From contig CM049306.1 of assembly GCA_026874595.1 (NCBI GenBank), positions 36,784,019 through 36,848,018 of the forward strand: a DNA stretch of 64,000 nucleotides. The letters run 5' to 3'. The position numbers and the translations under genes are program-made. Shown piece after piece: positions 1-11,087 of the stretch; the first letter of the stretch is position 1; every line of letters starts with the position of its first letter. A model generated the notes under the pieces. The model was not told where the DNA came from and did no database searches. It saw only the letters and a list, made by a program, of their open reading frames with translations. The DNA is from Sipunculus nudus (lineage: Eukaryota; Annelida; Sipuncula; Golfingiida; Sipunculidae).

Positions 1-620
1 GATGCCAAAGGAGACATTAAAATTACCTCTGTTTATATTAAAACAGACATTTTATGATAAAATAATTAAAATTTTTCCCGTCTTTGAATTTCTGGGTGCT
101 CAAAATTAGTTTTTCCACTCGGTGCTCACAGAATAAAAGTAACAAGGGCCTAATTTCAGGATTCAAAGGAGACTTGCCAAGGACCTGCCTTGATAACTTT
201 TTGAAGGTTCTGGGCGCGACAGTAAAGTTTTGTGCCTTGCCTGACTGCCTGAGTGCTCATAATCATATTTTTGACCAGTCGCTTGCACAATATTAATCAC
301 CATGATCTAGTTTCAGGTTTTAGAGGAGTTTTACCAAGTACCTCCCTTGATATTGCGTTAGATGATTTTAGGCCTAACGAATACAATTTGAGTCTGACTT
401 TCAGGGTGCTCCAGTTATGTTGTTTCCCTATAAGTCACATTATATAGGTCAAGGTGACCTAATTTCACGTTTCCATGGATTTTACCCAGGACCTCCTTGA
501 ATGTCACATAAGAAGATTCTAGGCCAAATGGGAAAAATCTGTGCCTCGTCTGACTCTCTGTTTTCGGCCAATAGCTTGCAGAATATCGGCCACCATGACC
601 TAATTTTATGTTTCGGGGAA
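1..620. repeat. Fragments of a dispersed repeat family (shared with 17.3-18.4, 45.7, 51.9 and 60.5 kb)
   Basis: Two or three degenerate units repeat the phrases 'cctaatttcaggattc..ggagacttgccaaggacctgcct' and 'gattctaggccaaatgggaaaaatctgtgcc'. The same phrases recur at 17.53-18.30 kb and 52.0-52.45 kb. Short open frames here are fortuitous. No ends are visible, so this is an internal or truncated piece. Confidence 0.6.
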
Positions 621-1100
621 GATTTGCCCTGAAATTTCAGAAATGTCTAAAACTAACGGTAACGGTCTGTGCTCTGTTGACAACCGGACTGAGACAATAT
701 AGAAAACTTCATTTACATGCAAAAAGTCACAGAATTTTCAAAGAATATGTTTTGTAGTTATATTGCTCACAGTGAAAAAACATTGACCAATAAGGGCGGG
801 AAAACTGCGAAAAATAAAATATCAAGTATTTTGGTTTGAAGCTCAGACCCCTCAGGAAATTAAACTGTATTTTTATGAATTGTACAAATAGTTATGATAA
901 CTAATGTGGACCAGTCTTTATGATATAGCTGGTGGCGTTCGGTTGTCTGTAGAAATGGAACCCTATAAGAAGTAATAGGAAATTGAACTGGCCAAGTAAC
1001 CTCACCTCAGAACAACATGTGCGAGCACTTCTGACACAAAAAAAGACCTATACCAAGCCCAGGAAACTGCAGTATTCCATAACTTGGAATAACATCTTAC
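620..1100. other. Unassigned intergenic DNA
   Basis: I see no coding frame with protein-like composition, no RNA gene and no recognisable repeat end here. Confidence 0.5.
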
Positions 1101-1784
1101 TTTAATTGGGCGTATTCACATGCCAAGTATGTTGTATATGCATGATGTATAGTTTGGTATCTTCGAATATTTCGTACTCCTGTGAACAAGTGAAAATATG
1201 CTTGCATAGGGCGCAATAAGCGGTGCAAAACATAAACATAGCATGCACGGCACCTCTCTGCCGTACCGAGCAATTTTTCAAATCATTTATCCAGCTTTCA
1301 GACGGTATTTCTTCTGTGTTTCTTCTTCTGTTTCCTCTTCTTTTGGGGAATTGTCGCGTATGCTCCACATATTACAAATATTATGCACCTTTACATTAAT
1401 ATCATGCACGTTTAAATTAATATCAATGTACTTGCAAAATTCATCGGAGCCCGTCAGTTATTTGAGTTCAATATTCTTGTATCGCATAGGAAAGGTATAT
1501 CTATTTGCATATCAAATTACAGAACAAATAATATAATAGTTCCTGCTAAATATCACTTTTTTTGTATGAATTGTAAACAGTTCTTCTTTTTGTAATCTTG
1601 CTTGTATCTTTTGTGCGCAATGGCGACTTCGCAAACGTGGTAAACCAAAGTATCTCTCCGATCTTTAGGTCTATATAAGTAACGCCGGATTTTATCTAGA
1701 ATAGCGCTATGCATGCCCAAGATAAGATTCACAGTCAAGGAACTTTGTTTGCATAATAATTAAGCCCTATGACATGTAACAAGG

Positions 1785-2140
1785 TGTGGTGTGACAATGA
1801 GTCTGTTACAATGTGTGGTATGACAATGTGTCTGTAACAATGTGTGGGTTGACAAAGTGTCTGTAACAATGTGTGGTGTGAGAATGTGTCTGTAACAATG
1901 TGTCATGGGGCATTTTATCATACACGGACAATGTTACATGGTACAATATATCATCCATAGGACGATGTGTCATCACTTTGACAAGGTGACATTGTTTAAA
2001 GTGACATGGGACTACGTGTCATCCTTGGGATAATGTTACGTTGGGCAAGGTGACAGGGGATAATATATCATCCATAGGACACTATATCATCCATTGGATA
2101 ATGTGTCATCCATGGGATAATTTGACGAGGGGATCACGTG
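1785..2140. repeat. Degenerate short tandem array ('gacaatgtgtcatccat' type)
   Basis: About 15-20 bp units built from 'gacaatgtgt', 'ctgtaacaatgtgtgg' and 'gataatgtgtcatccatggg' follow one another. A related shorter array sits at 12,660-12,850, inside the partner segmental duplication. Confidence 0.65.
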
Positions 2141-2203
2141 TCACCCTTGGGTTGAAATTAACGACATCGGGGCGAATAAATGTATTTTAAAAATAATAAA
2201 TAC

Positions 2204-2306
2204 CTGGGGTTTCGTTGGGCCTCATGATAACGAATAGTGAAGTCCCGACGGAGGCCATCAGGAAGAACATGACAGCTCGCCTGGGGGAACACCTTCTACG
2301 CAACAT
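2204..2306 (-). CDS. First coding exon of a sulfotransferase-like gene (membrane anchor), paralogue running off the left edge
   Basis: The frame begins MLRRRCSPRRAVMFFLMASV and continues with a hydrophobic stretch into GTSLFVIMRPNETP. It is a short basic cytosolic tail, one membrane segment of about 17 residues and the start of a luminal stem: the N-terminus of a type II Golgi protein. The exon ends at a good donor ('ccccag|gtattt') in phase 1. Length (103 nt) and phase match the exon at 14,610-14,712, and most residues agree. That paralogue lies on the same strand upstream of a carbohydrate sulfotransferase catalytic exon, which is the basis for the call. Any catalytic exon of this copy would lie left of base 1. 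The sequence shows the anchor; the sulfotransferase identity is inference from the paralogue. Confidence 0.55.
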
Positions 2307-2603
2307 AATTACTCCTGTGTTGGACTGTTGTGGAGATACACAGCACACGTCACCAGCTAACTCTCTGTGAAATATCGGTTTTGTTGCCCGGGAAACAACT
2401 ACAGTTCGCAATATTTGATTTGATATACCTGAAATTCCATTACGGCGTATCAGGCATGTTTATCTCAAATTTAATTTAAATACCTGCCACGCATGAATGC
2501 TTTTATTCCCAGATTCGTTTATACACAAAACACAGATATTACATGCATGTCTAGCCGCACCACCTTTCTTTGTAGCATGAAACTGGTGCTTGTGCCTGAC
2601 ATG

Positions 2604-2606
<3 letters not shown>

Positions 2607-2677
<71 letters not shown>
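2607..2677. repeat. (TA)n microsatellite
   Basis: About 35 uninterrupted TA units. It lies next to the membrane-anchor exon in the same relative place as the (TA)n tract at 15,040-15,092, so it predates the segmental duplication. Open frames reading YIYIYI come from it and are not genes. Confidence 0.95.
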
Positions 2678-2679
<2 letters not shown>

Positions 2680-4483
2680 AAGTCAGTGTTTTTTGTAAAC
2701 AAATAGTTATAATTTATTCCTAAAACAATCCTAACATTACAATACACTAAATCAATACAATTGCACAGTTTAACATTAAAATGTACAGTACAAGAGTGTC
2801 CGGATCCTAGGCTTTAATTTCTGGATACCACCACTGTCACAGCTCAACAAGAGTCCTTTAACATCAATAATCCACGTAAATAGTAATTATTCAAAGGCAA
2901 ACTGGAGACAGTCCGTATTAAATCTGTATCAATTCGGTTAAATATCTGACACCACTGTAATCATCGGTAAGGTCCCAAAACTGACGAGAAAGTAACACTC
3001 TTAGTACTCGCTGGTATTTTCCTCTCTGCCGGCTCTAAACACAGCATCTAATTTATAGCTTCTCACCCGAAAATTCTAGAAATGGAAAATTCCCAAATAA
3101 CAATACACACGCACATGAACAGACCCGAAACATCTACGCTGTGTTTCTACGCTTCAGACCCCACACACGAGCAAGCGCCCAACAAGCGAGGTTCCCATTG
3201 CAATGAACTACGCCTGCTCTACACGAATCAGGATGTCAACAGATACATGTAACATTCCTGCGCACAATAAAACAGATACCTGTAACAATAGATATATATA
3301 TTTGGCCAATTTGTTTACTGAATCAGGGTGAATAATAAAACAATTTTTCTTTTACCAATAACATGCAGATATGCATGTCAGTGCCTACCTAAACCCGTAC
3401 CCTATGCATTGTAACCACCCTATGAAAAATAACCCCCTTGGCATCATCCCCAAAACCTCAAGACCAAGAAAGGGCATTTCCTATACGTGGCCCACAGAGG
3501 AGGTATGTTGCACCGTAAATAAAAATGGAAATAAAAAAAAAACACAAAACGGGCATCCCAGCTTTCAGTTCACTCCCACGTAAAGTCAATTCCTGAACTT
3601 GTCGCAAATTCAATTTAACCCCAAAAGAAAAACAAACAGGACAGAAAGAAATCTGCATTATAAGGACACACATTTTTTTCTTTAAATTCTATAACAGGTG
3701 AGACAGAATAATTGGAACTTTTGCAAGCTTGCCTAGAAAATACAAAAATGGTGAAAATCCTGAAAAGTGAATTTAGTAAATTGTCTATACCTTTAAGAAT
3801 TTTGTTAGGGAAAGTGTCATAGCACAAATTAGCAATATTGACAAGAACCAAGTCCTCATTTGCAAAAAAAAGAGGAAAAGAATAATTAATCCGCGAAATA
3901 TAGGAAGTGGCGAATCCGTAGAACAATAATTTTATTGTATGGTCTAATTTTGAATTATTTAGACCGGTCCACATATGGCAGGATTAAGACCGTGGGCCCG
4001 GGATACTACAGACGCGTTGGGTCCCTCATGAATTAAGATACATGGCAAATCTCGCATGTCCATTTTTGCATATAATTTTGACTGCAACCATGGTTTAGTG
4101 ATAGAGGGCTCGAGATCGGAATTGGACTCGAGTCCAGATTCGAGTCCAGTTGTTTAGGGAATAGGATTTGGACTCGAGGCTCCTGAAATCGGACATGGAT
4201 GTGGAGATAACGACCAGAGAAATCAGGCCTAGTCCATCTCGAGATCAGGATGGAAACCTATCACATACTAGAAAAACAATTTTATACATGTGCGAACTTC
4301 TAACAAATAAAGTATTGCAAGAAAAAAAAAGAAAAAAAAGATGATATACCAGGCTTTAGCTCTGCATTTGGAGGTAAAAGTAATTAATTCCCATCCAGTA
4401 AAGCACGTGTGGACTAACATCAAAATACCGCAATCTCAAATTTCCATTCTAAATATCTTTAAATAAGGCGTCCAAGACAACTT

Positions 4484-5645
4484 AGACTCGAAGAAGGTGG
4501 ACTTGGATTCAAACAACAATGACACGGACTTGGATTGGGACTGCGTAGCCTTTACTCGGACTTGGACTGGGACTGGTGTAGCCTGTAGTCGGATTTACAC
4601 TGGAACTGGCGTAGCCTGTATTCGGACTTGGACTCAGACTGTGGAGCCTGTACTAAGACTTGGACTGGAACTGGCGTTGCTTGTACTCAGACTTGGACTG
4701 GAATTGGCGTTGCCTATACTCGAACTTGGACTCGAACTGGCGTAGCCTGTACTCGGACTAGGACTTGCGTAGCCTGTACTCGGACTTAGACTTGGACTGG
4801 CGTAGTTTGTACTCTTACTTGGACAGGGACTGGCGTAGCCTATACTCCTACTTGGACCAGACTGGGGTAGCCTGTACTCGGACATGGACTGGGACTGGCG
4901 TAGCCTGTACTCGGACTTGGACTGGACTGGGTAAGCCCGCACTCGGACTTGGACTGGCGTAGCCTGTTCTCCGACTTGGACTTGATTGGCGTAGCTTGTA
5001 CTCGGACATGGACTGGGGACTTACGTAGCCTGTACTCGGGTTTCGAATCAGACTGGCGTAGTCTGTATTCGGACTTGGACTGAGACTGGGGAGCTTGTAC
5101 TCGGACTTGGACTGGCGTAGCTTGTACCCGGACATGGACTGGCGTAGGTTGTACTCGGACTTTGACTGGGACTGGCGAAGGTTGTACACGGAATTGGAAT
5201 GGGACTGGGGTAGCCTGTACTCGGACTTGGACTCAGACCGCGGTAGCCTGTACTTAGACTTGGACTGGAATTGGTATTGCCTATACTTGGACCTGAACTC
5301 GAACTGGTGTAGCCTGTACTCGGACTTGGACTCAGACTGTGGTAGCCTGTAATAAAACTTGGACTGGAACTTGCGTTGCCTGTACTCGGACTTGGACTGG
5401 AATTGGCGTTGCCTATACTCGGACTTGGACTGGACTGGGTAAGCCTGTACTCAGACTTGGACTGGCGCAGCCTGTTCTCCGACTTGGACTTGACTGGCGT
5501 AGATTATACTGGGACATGGACTGGGGACTGGCGTAGCCTGTACTCGGGTTTCGAATCAGACTGGCGTTTTGCTTGTCCTCGGACTTGGACTGGAACTGGC
5601 GTAGTCTGTACTCGGACTTGGGATCGGATGGTGTCGACCCGACTA
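4484..5645. repeat. Minisatellite, 27-36 bp units ('ctcggacttggactgggactggcgtagcctgta')
   Basis: About 1.15 kb of imperfect tandem units, mainly 27 or 33 bp long. Each contains 'cggacttggactgg' and 'gcgtagcctgtactc'. Unit length is usually a multiple of three, so several frames stay open on both strands (plus strand TRTWTGTGVAC, minus strand SPSTGYASPS). These overlapping frames arise from the repeat; I see no start, splice or flanking context that would make one a gene. Confidence 0.9.
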
Positions 5646-5939
5646 CATCGCTACTTCCGTTACTTCTAAGTAAAAGGCAGGGAGACTCTGCTGACAGAGT
5701 TGCGCAATGAATCATGAAACCTGCAAAAACTATTTATTCATTTTTTAATTTTCGAAGAGGATGGAGTATTCATTGGCCTTTATATATTTAACCGCGCTCA
5801 AAGGATGGCAGCACCTGGCAGTTACTGCCAGAAAAACAAAAACAAATATTTTATGTCCACCTCTAGCGACACCTGCTGGAGATTAGTGGAACTAAATGTA
5901 TTCATCATAAAAAATGAAATATAATATTGTATTGTTATC

Positions 5940-6165
5940 TTGTAAGACAGACACTCCAAAACCAATCCCAACCAAGATAAGCATGAGAACAATCACTGAT
6001 CCAAATCTGAATGAAATCAGATAAAATTTAGGAAAGTTATCGCACGGAAACGAAAAACCTGACGGACGGACAGAGAGACAGACGGGCTACAGACAGACAG
6101 CTAGACAGACATACAGACAAACCAAAATCAATGTCCCCTGTTCCTTCTAAGGATGCGGGGGATAA
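5940..6165. repeat. Dispersed repeat, copy 1 of 3 (3' part)
   Basis: Contains 'ccaaaaccaatcccaaccaag', 'aaagttatcgcacggaaacg' and a 'gacggacggacagagagacagac' stretch ending near 'atgcggggga'. Copies with the same order of blocks lie at 7,560-8,065 and 36,345-36,775. Confidence 0.7.
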
Positions 6166-7380
6166 TCATGACTGACTAGCCGTTTTGCACCGGTATAGAT
6201 CTCAGATGTTTGGCGCCTTATCCACATGTAAGCAACGGTCTTCTTATGTTTACGGATACTCCGGATCCCGTTTACAAGTGCAGTCTCAACACAGGAAACT
6301 GTGGTGGCTACAACAAGACGAGTTGTGCCAGTTCATTGCCGTAAATTCTCCACAGTTTTCTTCTATAAGCCGAAGGGACACAGTCACAACCGCATGCATC
6401 ATCAGATAAGTCGCATCCAGGAGAGTAACCCTGTAACTCACTTTGTTTCATAAATTGATATTCCTTGCTTCTCTGAAAGAGCAATTTGATAACTATCATA
6501 TAAACAAAATTAATTTACTTTATATGTTAATTATTCTAAGCTCAGGGTGTTGACTGTGTAACACAGTTTCAGCTTTTTGTTATACCCTGTAACTTGTGAT
6601 ACAGCTTTACTGCACCGTGCACACACATGTTATTGATATGTTCTTTTGCTTGTATCTTGAGTTACATACCATGTCAACATGGTATTGAACATGATCCTAT
6701 GATCATGTATTTGTTAGTGGGGCCATATGCAGTTGTTCGTATAAAATTAAATATGACTGCCCAGTTTGGCAAGAATAAAAGAGATAACTGCTTATTATAA
6801 TTTCTGCTTAGAACAAAACATACAGAAGCCAGTCAAAAATTATTATTAGTAATTATCGATTAAAATGTAAATTTAGTATTGAATAGCATTTCATAATCTA
6901 TAATTCATATTTTTTAAAAAATAAAACGAAACACTTTTTCATAATTATATTTAGAATGAAAAGGAAGTTAACCGATTGTAAATCAAGAGAATGACTCCTT
7001 ACTGCCAATATGCACTGCAGTATATTTTTACGTTTATTTTTTTTCTAATCTGAGAATTGGTTGAACCAGAGGGATTGGTCTTTGGTCACGATATTTATAT
7101 AATTTTGGATGTATATATTTTATTTTCAGCAACCAGATGGGTCAAGATTGTCTACAATATCAGTAAGAGTATTCCTATATGGCACGTTGACAGAAACCTA
7201 AAAATTACCATAAACACCTAAATTATCTATATTGACCTATATAATTCTTATTTTTTTCCTGAAATGTTGAAACCAAGCGCCTTGAAATTAACCACTAAGT
7301 CCTAATACCATGAAAGCATACATAAAAATTGCTGATTTCTCCCTGATTTTTTCTTAGTTTAAGACATTAAAAATGATAAA
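6166..7380. other. Intergenic DNA without recognised features
   Basis: AT-rich sequence. The frame at 6,185-6,409 has a cysteine-poor, low-complexity product with no family resemblance I can see, and I do not call it a gene. Confidence 0.4.
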
Positions 7381-7559
7381 AGAGAATTACTTATGTTATT
7401 TACCCATATTTAAATGCAACATTCTTAGGAAAAAAGGACAAGTTTTCATTCTGAGTAAACCGTTCTCATTAGACCCGTTAACAACTGAAATTTTTATACA
7501 ATTACAATAAGTCATGGACTTAAAGACAAAAGACTGTATAGTTTGATACCAAACAAGCA

Positions 7560-8065
7560 AATTCATGGAATTAATGACCCCCGGTTCGGGCTCTTGTTGT
7601 CTTTCATGCTTGATAAGCAACAAAAATTATGACATGGAGAAAATCTTGAGGGCACATGAAAACTTAAACAGATACATTATTTCATGTGGAGACATCTGCA
7701 GGCGAACATAAAAACTAAAAAAACATGGAGAATAGGACCAAAATCTACTATGACATGTAAAGACATCTCATGAACATGAAACTTAAAACACGCTTAGAAA
7801 ATTTGACCAAAATTTGAGTTTTTATTTTTGAGATGGAGAGAAGTATTTTTTAGATAGACATTCCAAAACCAATCCAAACCAAGGTATGCATGAGAGCAAA
7901 CACTGATCCCAATTTGAATGACATCGGATAAAATTTATGAAATTTATCGCACGGAAACGAAAAAAAAAACCCCTGAAAGACGGACATAGAGACAGACTGA
8001 CAGCTAGACAGACAGACAGACAAACCAAAATCAATGTTCCCCGCATCCGCGGAGCGGGGGACAAA
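7560..8065. repeat. Dispersed repeat, copy 2 of 3 (longest)
   Basis: Begins near 'gggctcttgttgtctttcatgc', contains 'gacatggagaaaatcttgagggcac', and ends with the 'ccaaaaccaatccaaaccaagg' block, a 'gacagacagacagac' stretch and 'gcggagcggggga'. The copy at 36,345-36,775 has the same two halves in the same order, so about 0.5 kb is one unit. Confidence 0.7.
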
Positions 8066-8182
8066 AATGATAAAGATTTGCTGACCTAGTTTCACAGCTC
8101 TTTTAAGTCGCAAATAATTCAGTTAGGGAATTATTATTGGCTGATTACTTTACTTATCTGCATATTGCCATCTCAAGCTCTG

Positions 8183-8630
8183 TCCTTAACCTATTAGTGA
8201 CCACTCATTTGAGAGATACTTATCATTGCCTATCTATTGAATCTGACTAGGATGTAAATTTACCAATAATAAAAAAATGTATGTAATACTATATTTGTTG
8301 GAGCCGGTTTGCCGATCTGGCCCACTTGCCGATGGACTTGGCTCATATAAGGATCCGTTATTGGGCTGCCCATCTGAAGTTGTGCAGCCCAATAACGGAT
8401 GCAGTGCCATGCACTTACTGGCCCATCTGCAGATGAGCTTGGCCCAATAACCGTTTGTATAGTTGATGCTAGTAATACGTTATTCCTTTGATAATTTTAT
8501 AATTTTTGTACTCAGACAAACATTTCACACTACTGAATTGTTTTCTCACAGCCTGGCATCACCAATTTTGTCATCAAAATCTCCACAAGGAGATCTTTCA
8601 AATGAGTGGTCACTCATAAGGATAAAGACC
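8183..8630. mobile_element. MITE-like element with long terminal inverted repeats and central hairpin
   Basis: The left arm 'agtgaccactcatttgagag' near 8,196 reappears inverted near 8,596 as 'ctttcaaatgagtggtcact'. Near the centre a perfect 17-base arm (ATCCGTTATTGGGCTGC, 8,351-8,367) is followed after about 14 bases by its exact reverse complement. There is no coding capacity. Which superfamily mobilised it is not clear, because I cannot identify a convincing target-site duplication. Confidence 0.55.
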
Positions 8631-8639
8631 AAATTTAAT

Positions 8640-9450
8640 ATGAAAATGTGCAGATATGTAAAGTAAAATTTAATAGTTTATTAGTCAAATTTAATGCCTT
8701 TCCCCAAATTGGACTTTATGGGAATTTTTTATATGTTAATCTTCTCAAGTTTCTCAGTAAAAGACAGTCGGTTTCATATCTGTTGCAATTTGTTCCTTTT
8801 TCAACCCTATTTCTAACAGGCTTTATAGTGTAGCTTCGATATTAAAACTGATGGCTTGATTAATCTATGACTGAACTTGACTTATATTTGCAAAATTTAT
8901 TGAAACTTGCCAAGAAGGCATAACTATCAATTTAGTTGTGGAATATAAATTTCATTGTATGTTACTGTCCAGTGCGATCAGTCTGTATCTCACTAATTGG
9001 TATATTAATTAATAAGGTAATGCATGCAGTAATACAAATTACTTACACTATGCGTCACCTTACAAGTACCGACTCTCACACTGAAATTGATCTCTTTCAG
9101 TGTTTAACATAAACCCAATTTATATTAAATGAGTAATTGGCATTTATTTTCACATTTTCCATTTTGATTATCATATATTCCATGAGTAAAAATCAGCACA
9201 TTTAGGTTAAGCCTGATTTTATTGTTTAAATTGCAGGTTATTTATAAATAAAGAGGAAAATAACATATCATCACTTTTGATCTTGGGTCAAATGCCTCCT
9301 TGGCAATCGGGTGATTCTGAAACCTTGGTACATGGTCATACTTTCTAGCGCAATTGTCAGCCATGAACATAAAATGCCATCGAAATTTTTTTTAGGGTTT
9401 GGCCGGTCGAGGATGAGTGAACTTTAGAAACGTTCTTAAACACTGCAGGT
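8640..9450. other. Intergenic DNA / 3' flank of the sulfotransferase gene
   Basis: AT-rich, no supported gene. It holds the downstream flank of the minus-strand catalytic exon that ends at 9,454. Confidence 0.4.
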
Positions 9451-9453
9451 TGA

Positions 9454-10266
9454 TCAACGATGCTTTATAGGTGAATATCCAAACAGAACAAAATCTTCCT
9501 TATATTTTCGTAATATAGCCTTGTGCAGCACTTCAGGAAGTGAAGAGAAATACATATTTGTATATGTACTTGATTTTATAAGTTTGTTTCTCTTGTCTTC
9601 ATTGATCATGATACTTGGGTCCACTTCTGCCTTGGTCAAAATATGTTCAGCGTCTGCAACCATCGTGTCAAATTTGCCGATATAATCGTACTTAATGACA
9701 CAGGGCTCACATAGGTCAATAAACCTTCCCCAGTGAGTATCCATTTTAGTCGTATGTTCAAAATGTGTATCGGTTACAAACCGCACAAACTCTTCAAATC
9801 TCACGAAATTACCGCTTTGGTCAAGTTTGGTTTCATTTAACCTGTATCTCCGTACGATCTTGCCGCCTATATGTTGACGATATGTGTCATCGGGTCCGAG
9901 AAACTTGTCAATGTAAGCGGACAGCAACCTCTCAAACGGATGTCGGGTAAACATGAATTTTGTATATGATTCTAATATAACTTTGATTTCCTCATCGCTG
10001 AACTGATCCAATGTTTTTATTTGTGACAATGACTCATGTACCTCCCTTCCGTTCAGGTTTTTGGCATGTTCGTTTCCCGCCATTTCTACAAAAAGCCGTA
10101 TCCACTGCGTGGACCAGACCTTTCCGGTCTTGCAGTAGAGCAGACGATGGCGTTCGTTCACGATTAAACGTTTTATAACATCGCGAGATGGCAGCACTGT
10201 GACTTTTTCTCCAACTCTTGCACAACCATCCAGTAACAACTTTCGCCTAGTCATAAATTCCTTTTC
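9454..10266 (-). CDS. Carbohydrate sulfotransferase, catalytic exon (HNK-1 / CHST8-14 type, Sulfotransfer_2)
   Basis: The family transfers sulfate from PAPS to sugar residues on glycans in the Golgi lumen. This terminal exon encodes 270 residues and a stop after the acceptor 'atatttcag|gaaaag', phase 0. Visible landmarks in order: the 5'-phosphosulfate-binding loop LLYCKTGKVWSTQWIRLF near residue 43; the 3'-phosphate-binding motif FTRHPFERLLSAYIDKF near residue 100; and the C-terminal family block THWGRFIDLCEPCVIKYDYI followed by GKFDTM. The frame is intact. The canonical loop reads C-x-x-P-K-x-x-S-T; here proline is replaced by glycine (GK). The substrate cannot be told from sequence. A 15-codon mini-exon lies just upstream, and the likely membrane-anchor exon is at 14,610-14,712. 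The apparent methionine-rich extension beyond 10,266 is intron. Confidence 0.88.
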   Translation of the reverse strand, partial: EKEFMTRRKLLLDGCARVGEKVTVLPSRDVIKRLIVNERHRLLYCKTGKVWSTQWIRLFVEMAGNEHAKNLNGREVHESLSQIKTLDQFSDEEIKVILESYTKFMFTRHPFERLLSAYIDKFLGPDDTYRQHIGGKIVRRYRLNETKLDQSGNFVRFEEFVRFVTDTHFEHTTKMDTHWGRFIDLCEPCVIKYDYIGKFDTMVADAEHILTKAEVDPSIMINEDKRNKLIKSSTYTNMYFSSLPEVLHKAILRKYKEDFVLFGYSPIKHR

Positions 10267-10386
10267 CTGAAATATATTTATGATATACGTTACCATATAC
10301 CAAACCATCTCATGTGCTCCTTAAGAAAATAAAATATCCCAACTCATGTTGAAAAAAGGATATTGAAATGATGTTACAATACTTAC

Positions 10387-10431
10387 TCTTGTTTGATCTA
10401 AATCCTTACGCCTCCTTCCAAGGTCGTCCTC
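10387..10431 (-). CDS. Stem mini-exon of the sulfotransferase gene
   Basis: Acceptor 'gcaattcag|gagg' and donor 'aaga|gtaagt' enclose exactly 15 codons (EDDLGRRRKDLDQTR), phase 0 at both ends. It joins in frame to the catalytic exon 120 bases downstream. The highly charged product fits the flexible stem between membrane anchor and catalytic domain. Confidence 0.6.
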
Positions 10432-10739
10432 CTGAATTGCATATATGGAACACGTGAACATATATAACAAACGTTCTACTGTTCTTTGATCAAATGATTT
10501 TTAAATTAAAATATATGTACAATAGGGGCATTCAAAATAATGTAACTATACTTACTGTCGTATTAACTTATCTCTCGCCAGCATTTCGTCATCTCGAAAT
10601 GAAATATGTGAACATATACCAATCTCTATTTGTAAAATTGTGCTTTGATAAAAACAATCTATATTGCAGTTTTTGTACACGGATATAAACGGATTGAATT
10701 AAACAAAGTTAAAACAATGATGTAACTTTATTAACTCAC

Positions 10740-10791
10740 TGTTGTTTTATTCTGAGGAACTTTTGTAATTCCCTTGTCTAATCCTATCCCA
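10740..10791 (-). CDS. Second candidate stem mini-exon
   Basis: Acceptor 'gatacattcag' and donor 'aacaaca|gtgagt' enclose one base plus 17 codons (GIGLDKGITKVPQNKTT), ending in phase 0 and so compatible with the 45-nt exon. Its start is phase 2, whereas the membrane-anchor exon ends in phase 1, so a further exon is missing from my model or this one is not used. A related block at about 10,555-10,592 also ends in 'gtaagt' but its acceptor looks damaged ('tttcgag'). Confidence 0.35.
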
Positions 10792-10905
10792 CTGAATGTA
10801 TCCTGATTTGTGACCAAATCTGAAGTGAAATATATTAATGAAGCAAGCATGTTTTGTTTTTACATTGTTTATATACAAGTATTGTATATTTACAATATAT
10901 ATATA

Positions 10906-11087
10906 CAGTAAAATCTCGAATAAACGACCACCAACGGGACCTCGATGAAGTGGTTGCTTTTCCGAGGTAGTCGTCGGAGTGAGGTGTTATATAAAGAGCA
11001 GAAAAAAAAAAGATTCGGGTGGTGAACAAGTGGATGTTATTTTGAGGTAGTCGCTAAACTGAGGTAGTCGTTAGGCGAGATTTACTG
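10906..11087. mobile_element. Tc1/mariner-pogo-like MITE, 182 bp
   Basis: The termini CAGTAAAATCTCG and CGAGATTTACTG are nearly perfect inverted repeats, flanked on each side by the dinucleotide TA, the target duplicated by Tc1/mariner-type transposases. The interior is non-coding and carries several 'gaggtagtcg' motifs. The superfamily assignment is inferred from TA plus CAGT ends. Confidence 0.75.

Larger units (their letters stand above)
1100..4050. repeat. Segmental duplication, left copy
   Basis: Blocks occur here in the same order and orientation as at 11.64-16.06 kb. They are: the block around 1,560-1,735 (matches 11.94-12.09 kb); the 'gacaatgtgtcatccat' array at 1.78-2.14 kb (12.66-12.85 kb); the membrane-anchor exon at 2.2-2.4 kb (14.6-14.85 kb); a (TA)n tract at 2.6 kb (15.04 kb); and 'cttggcatcatccccaaaacctcaagacc' at 3.43 kb (15.53 kb). 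The copies have diverged by many substitutions and by insertions of several hundred bases, so the event is not recent. The block carries the first exon of a sulfotransferase-like gene. Confidence 0.75.

Noticed and set aside
1102-1368. Basic minus-strand frame as a stem exon of the left sulfotransferase paralogue.
   Set aside because: An acceptor-like site is present, but the phase-1 frame hits a stop and the partner duplicon has no equivalent.
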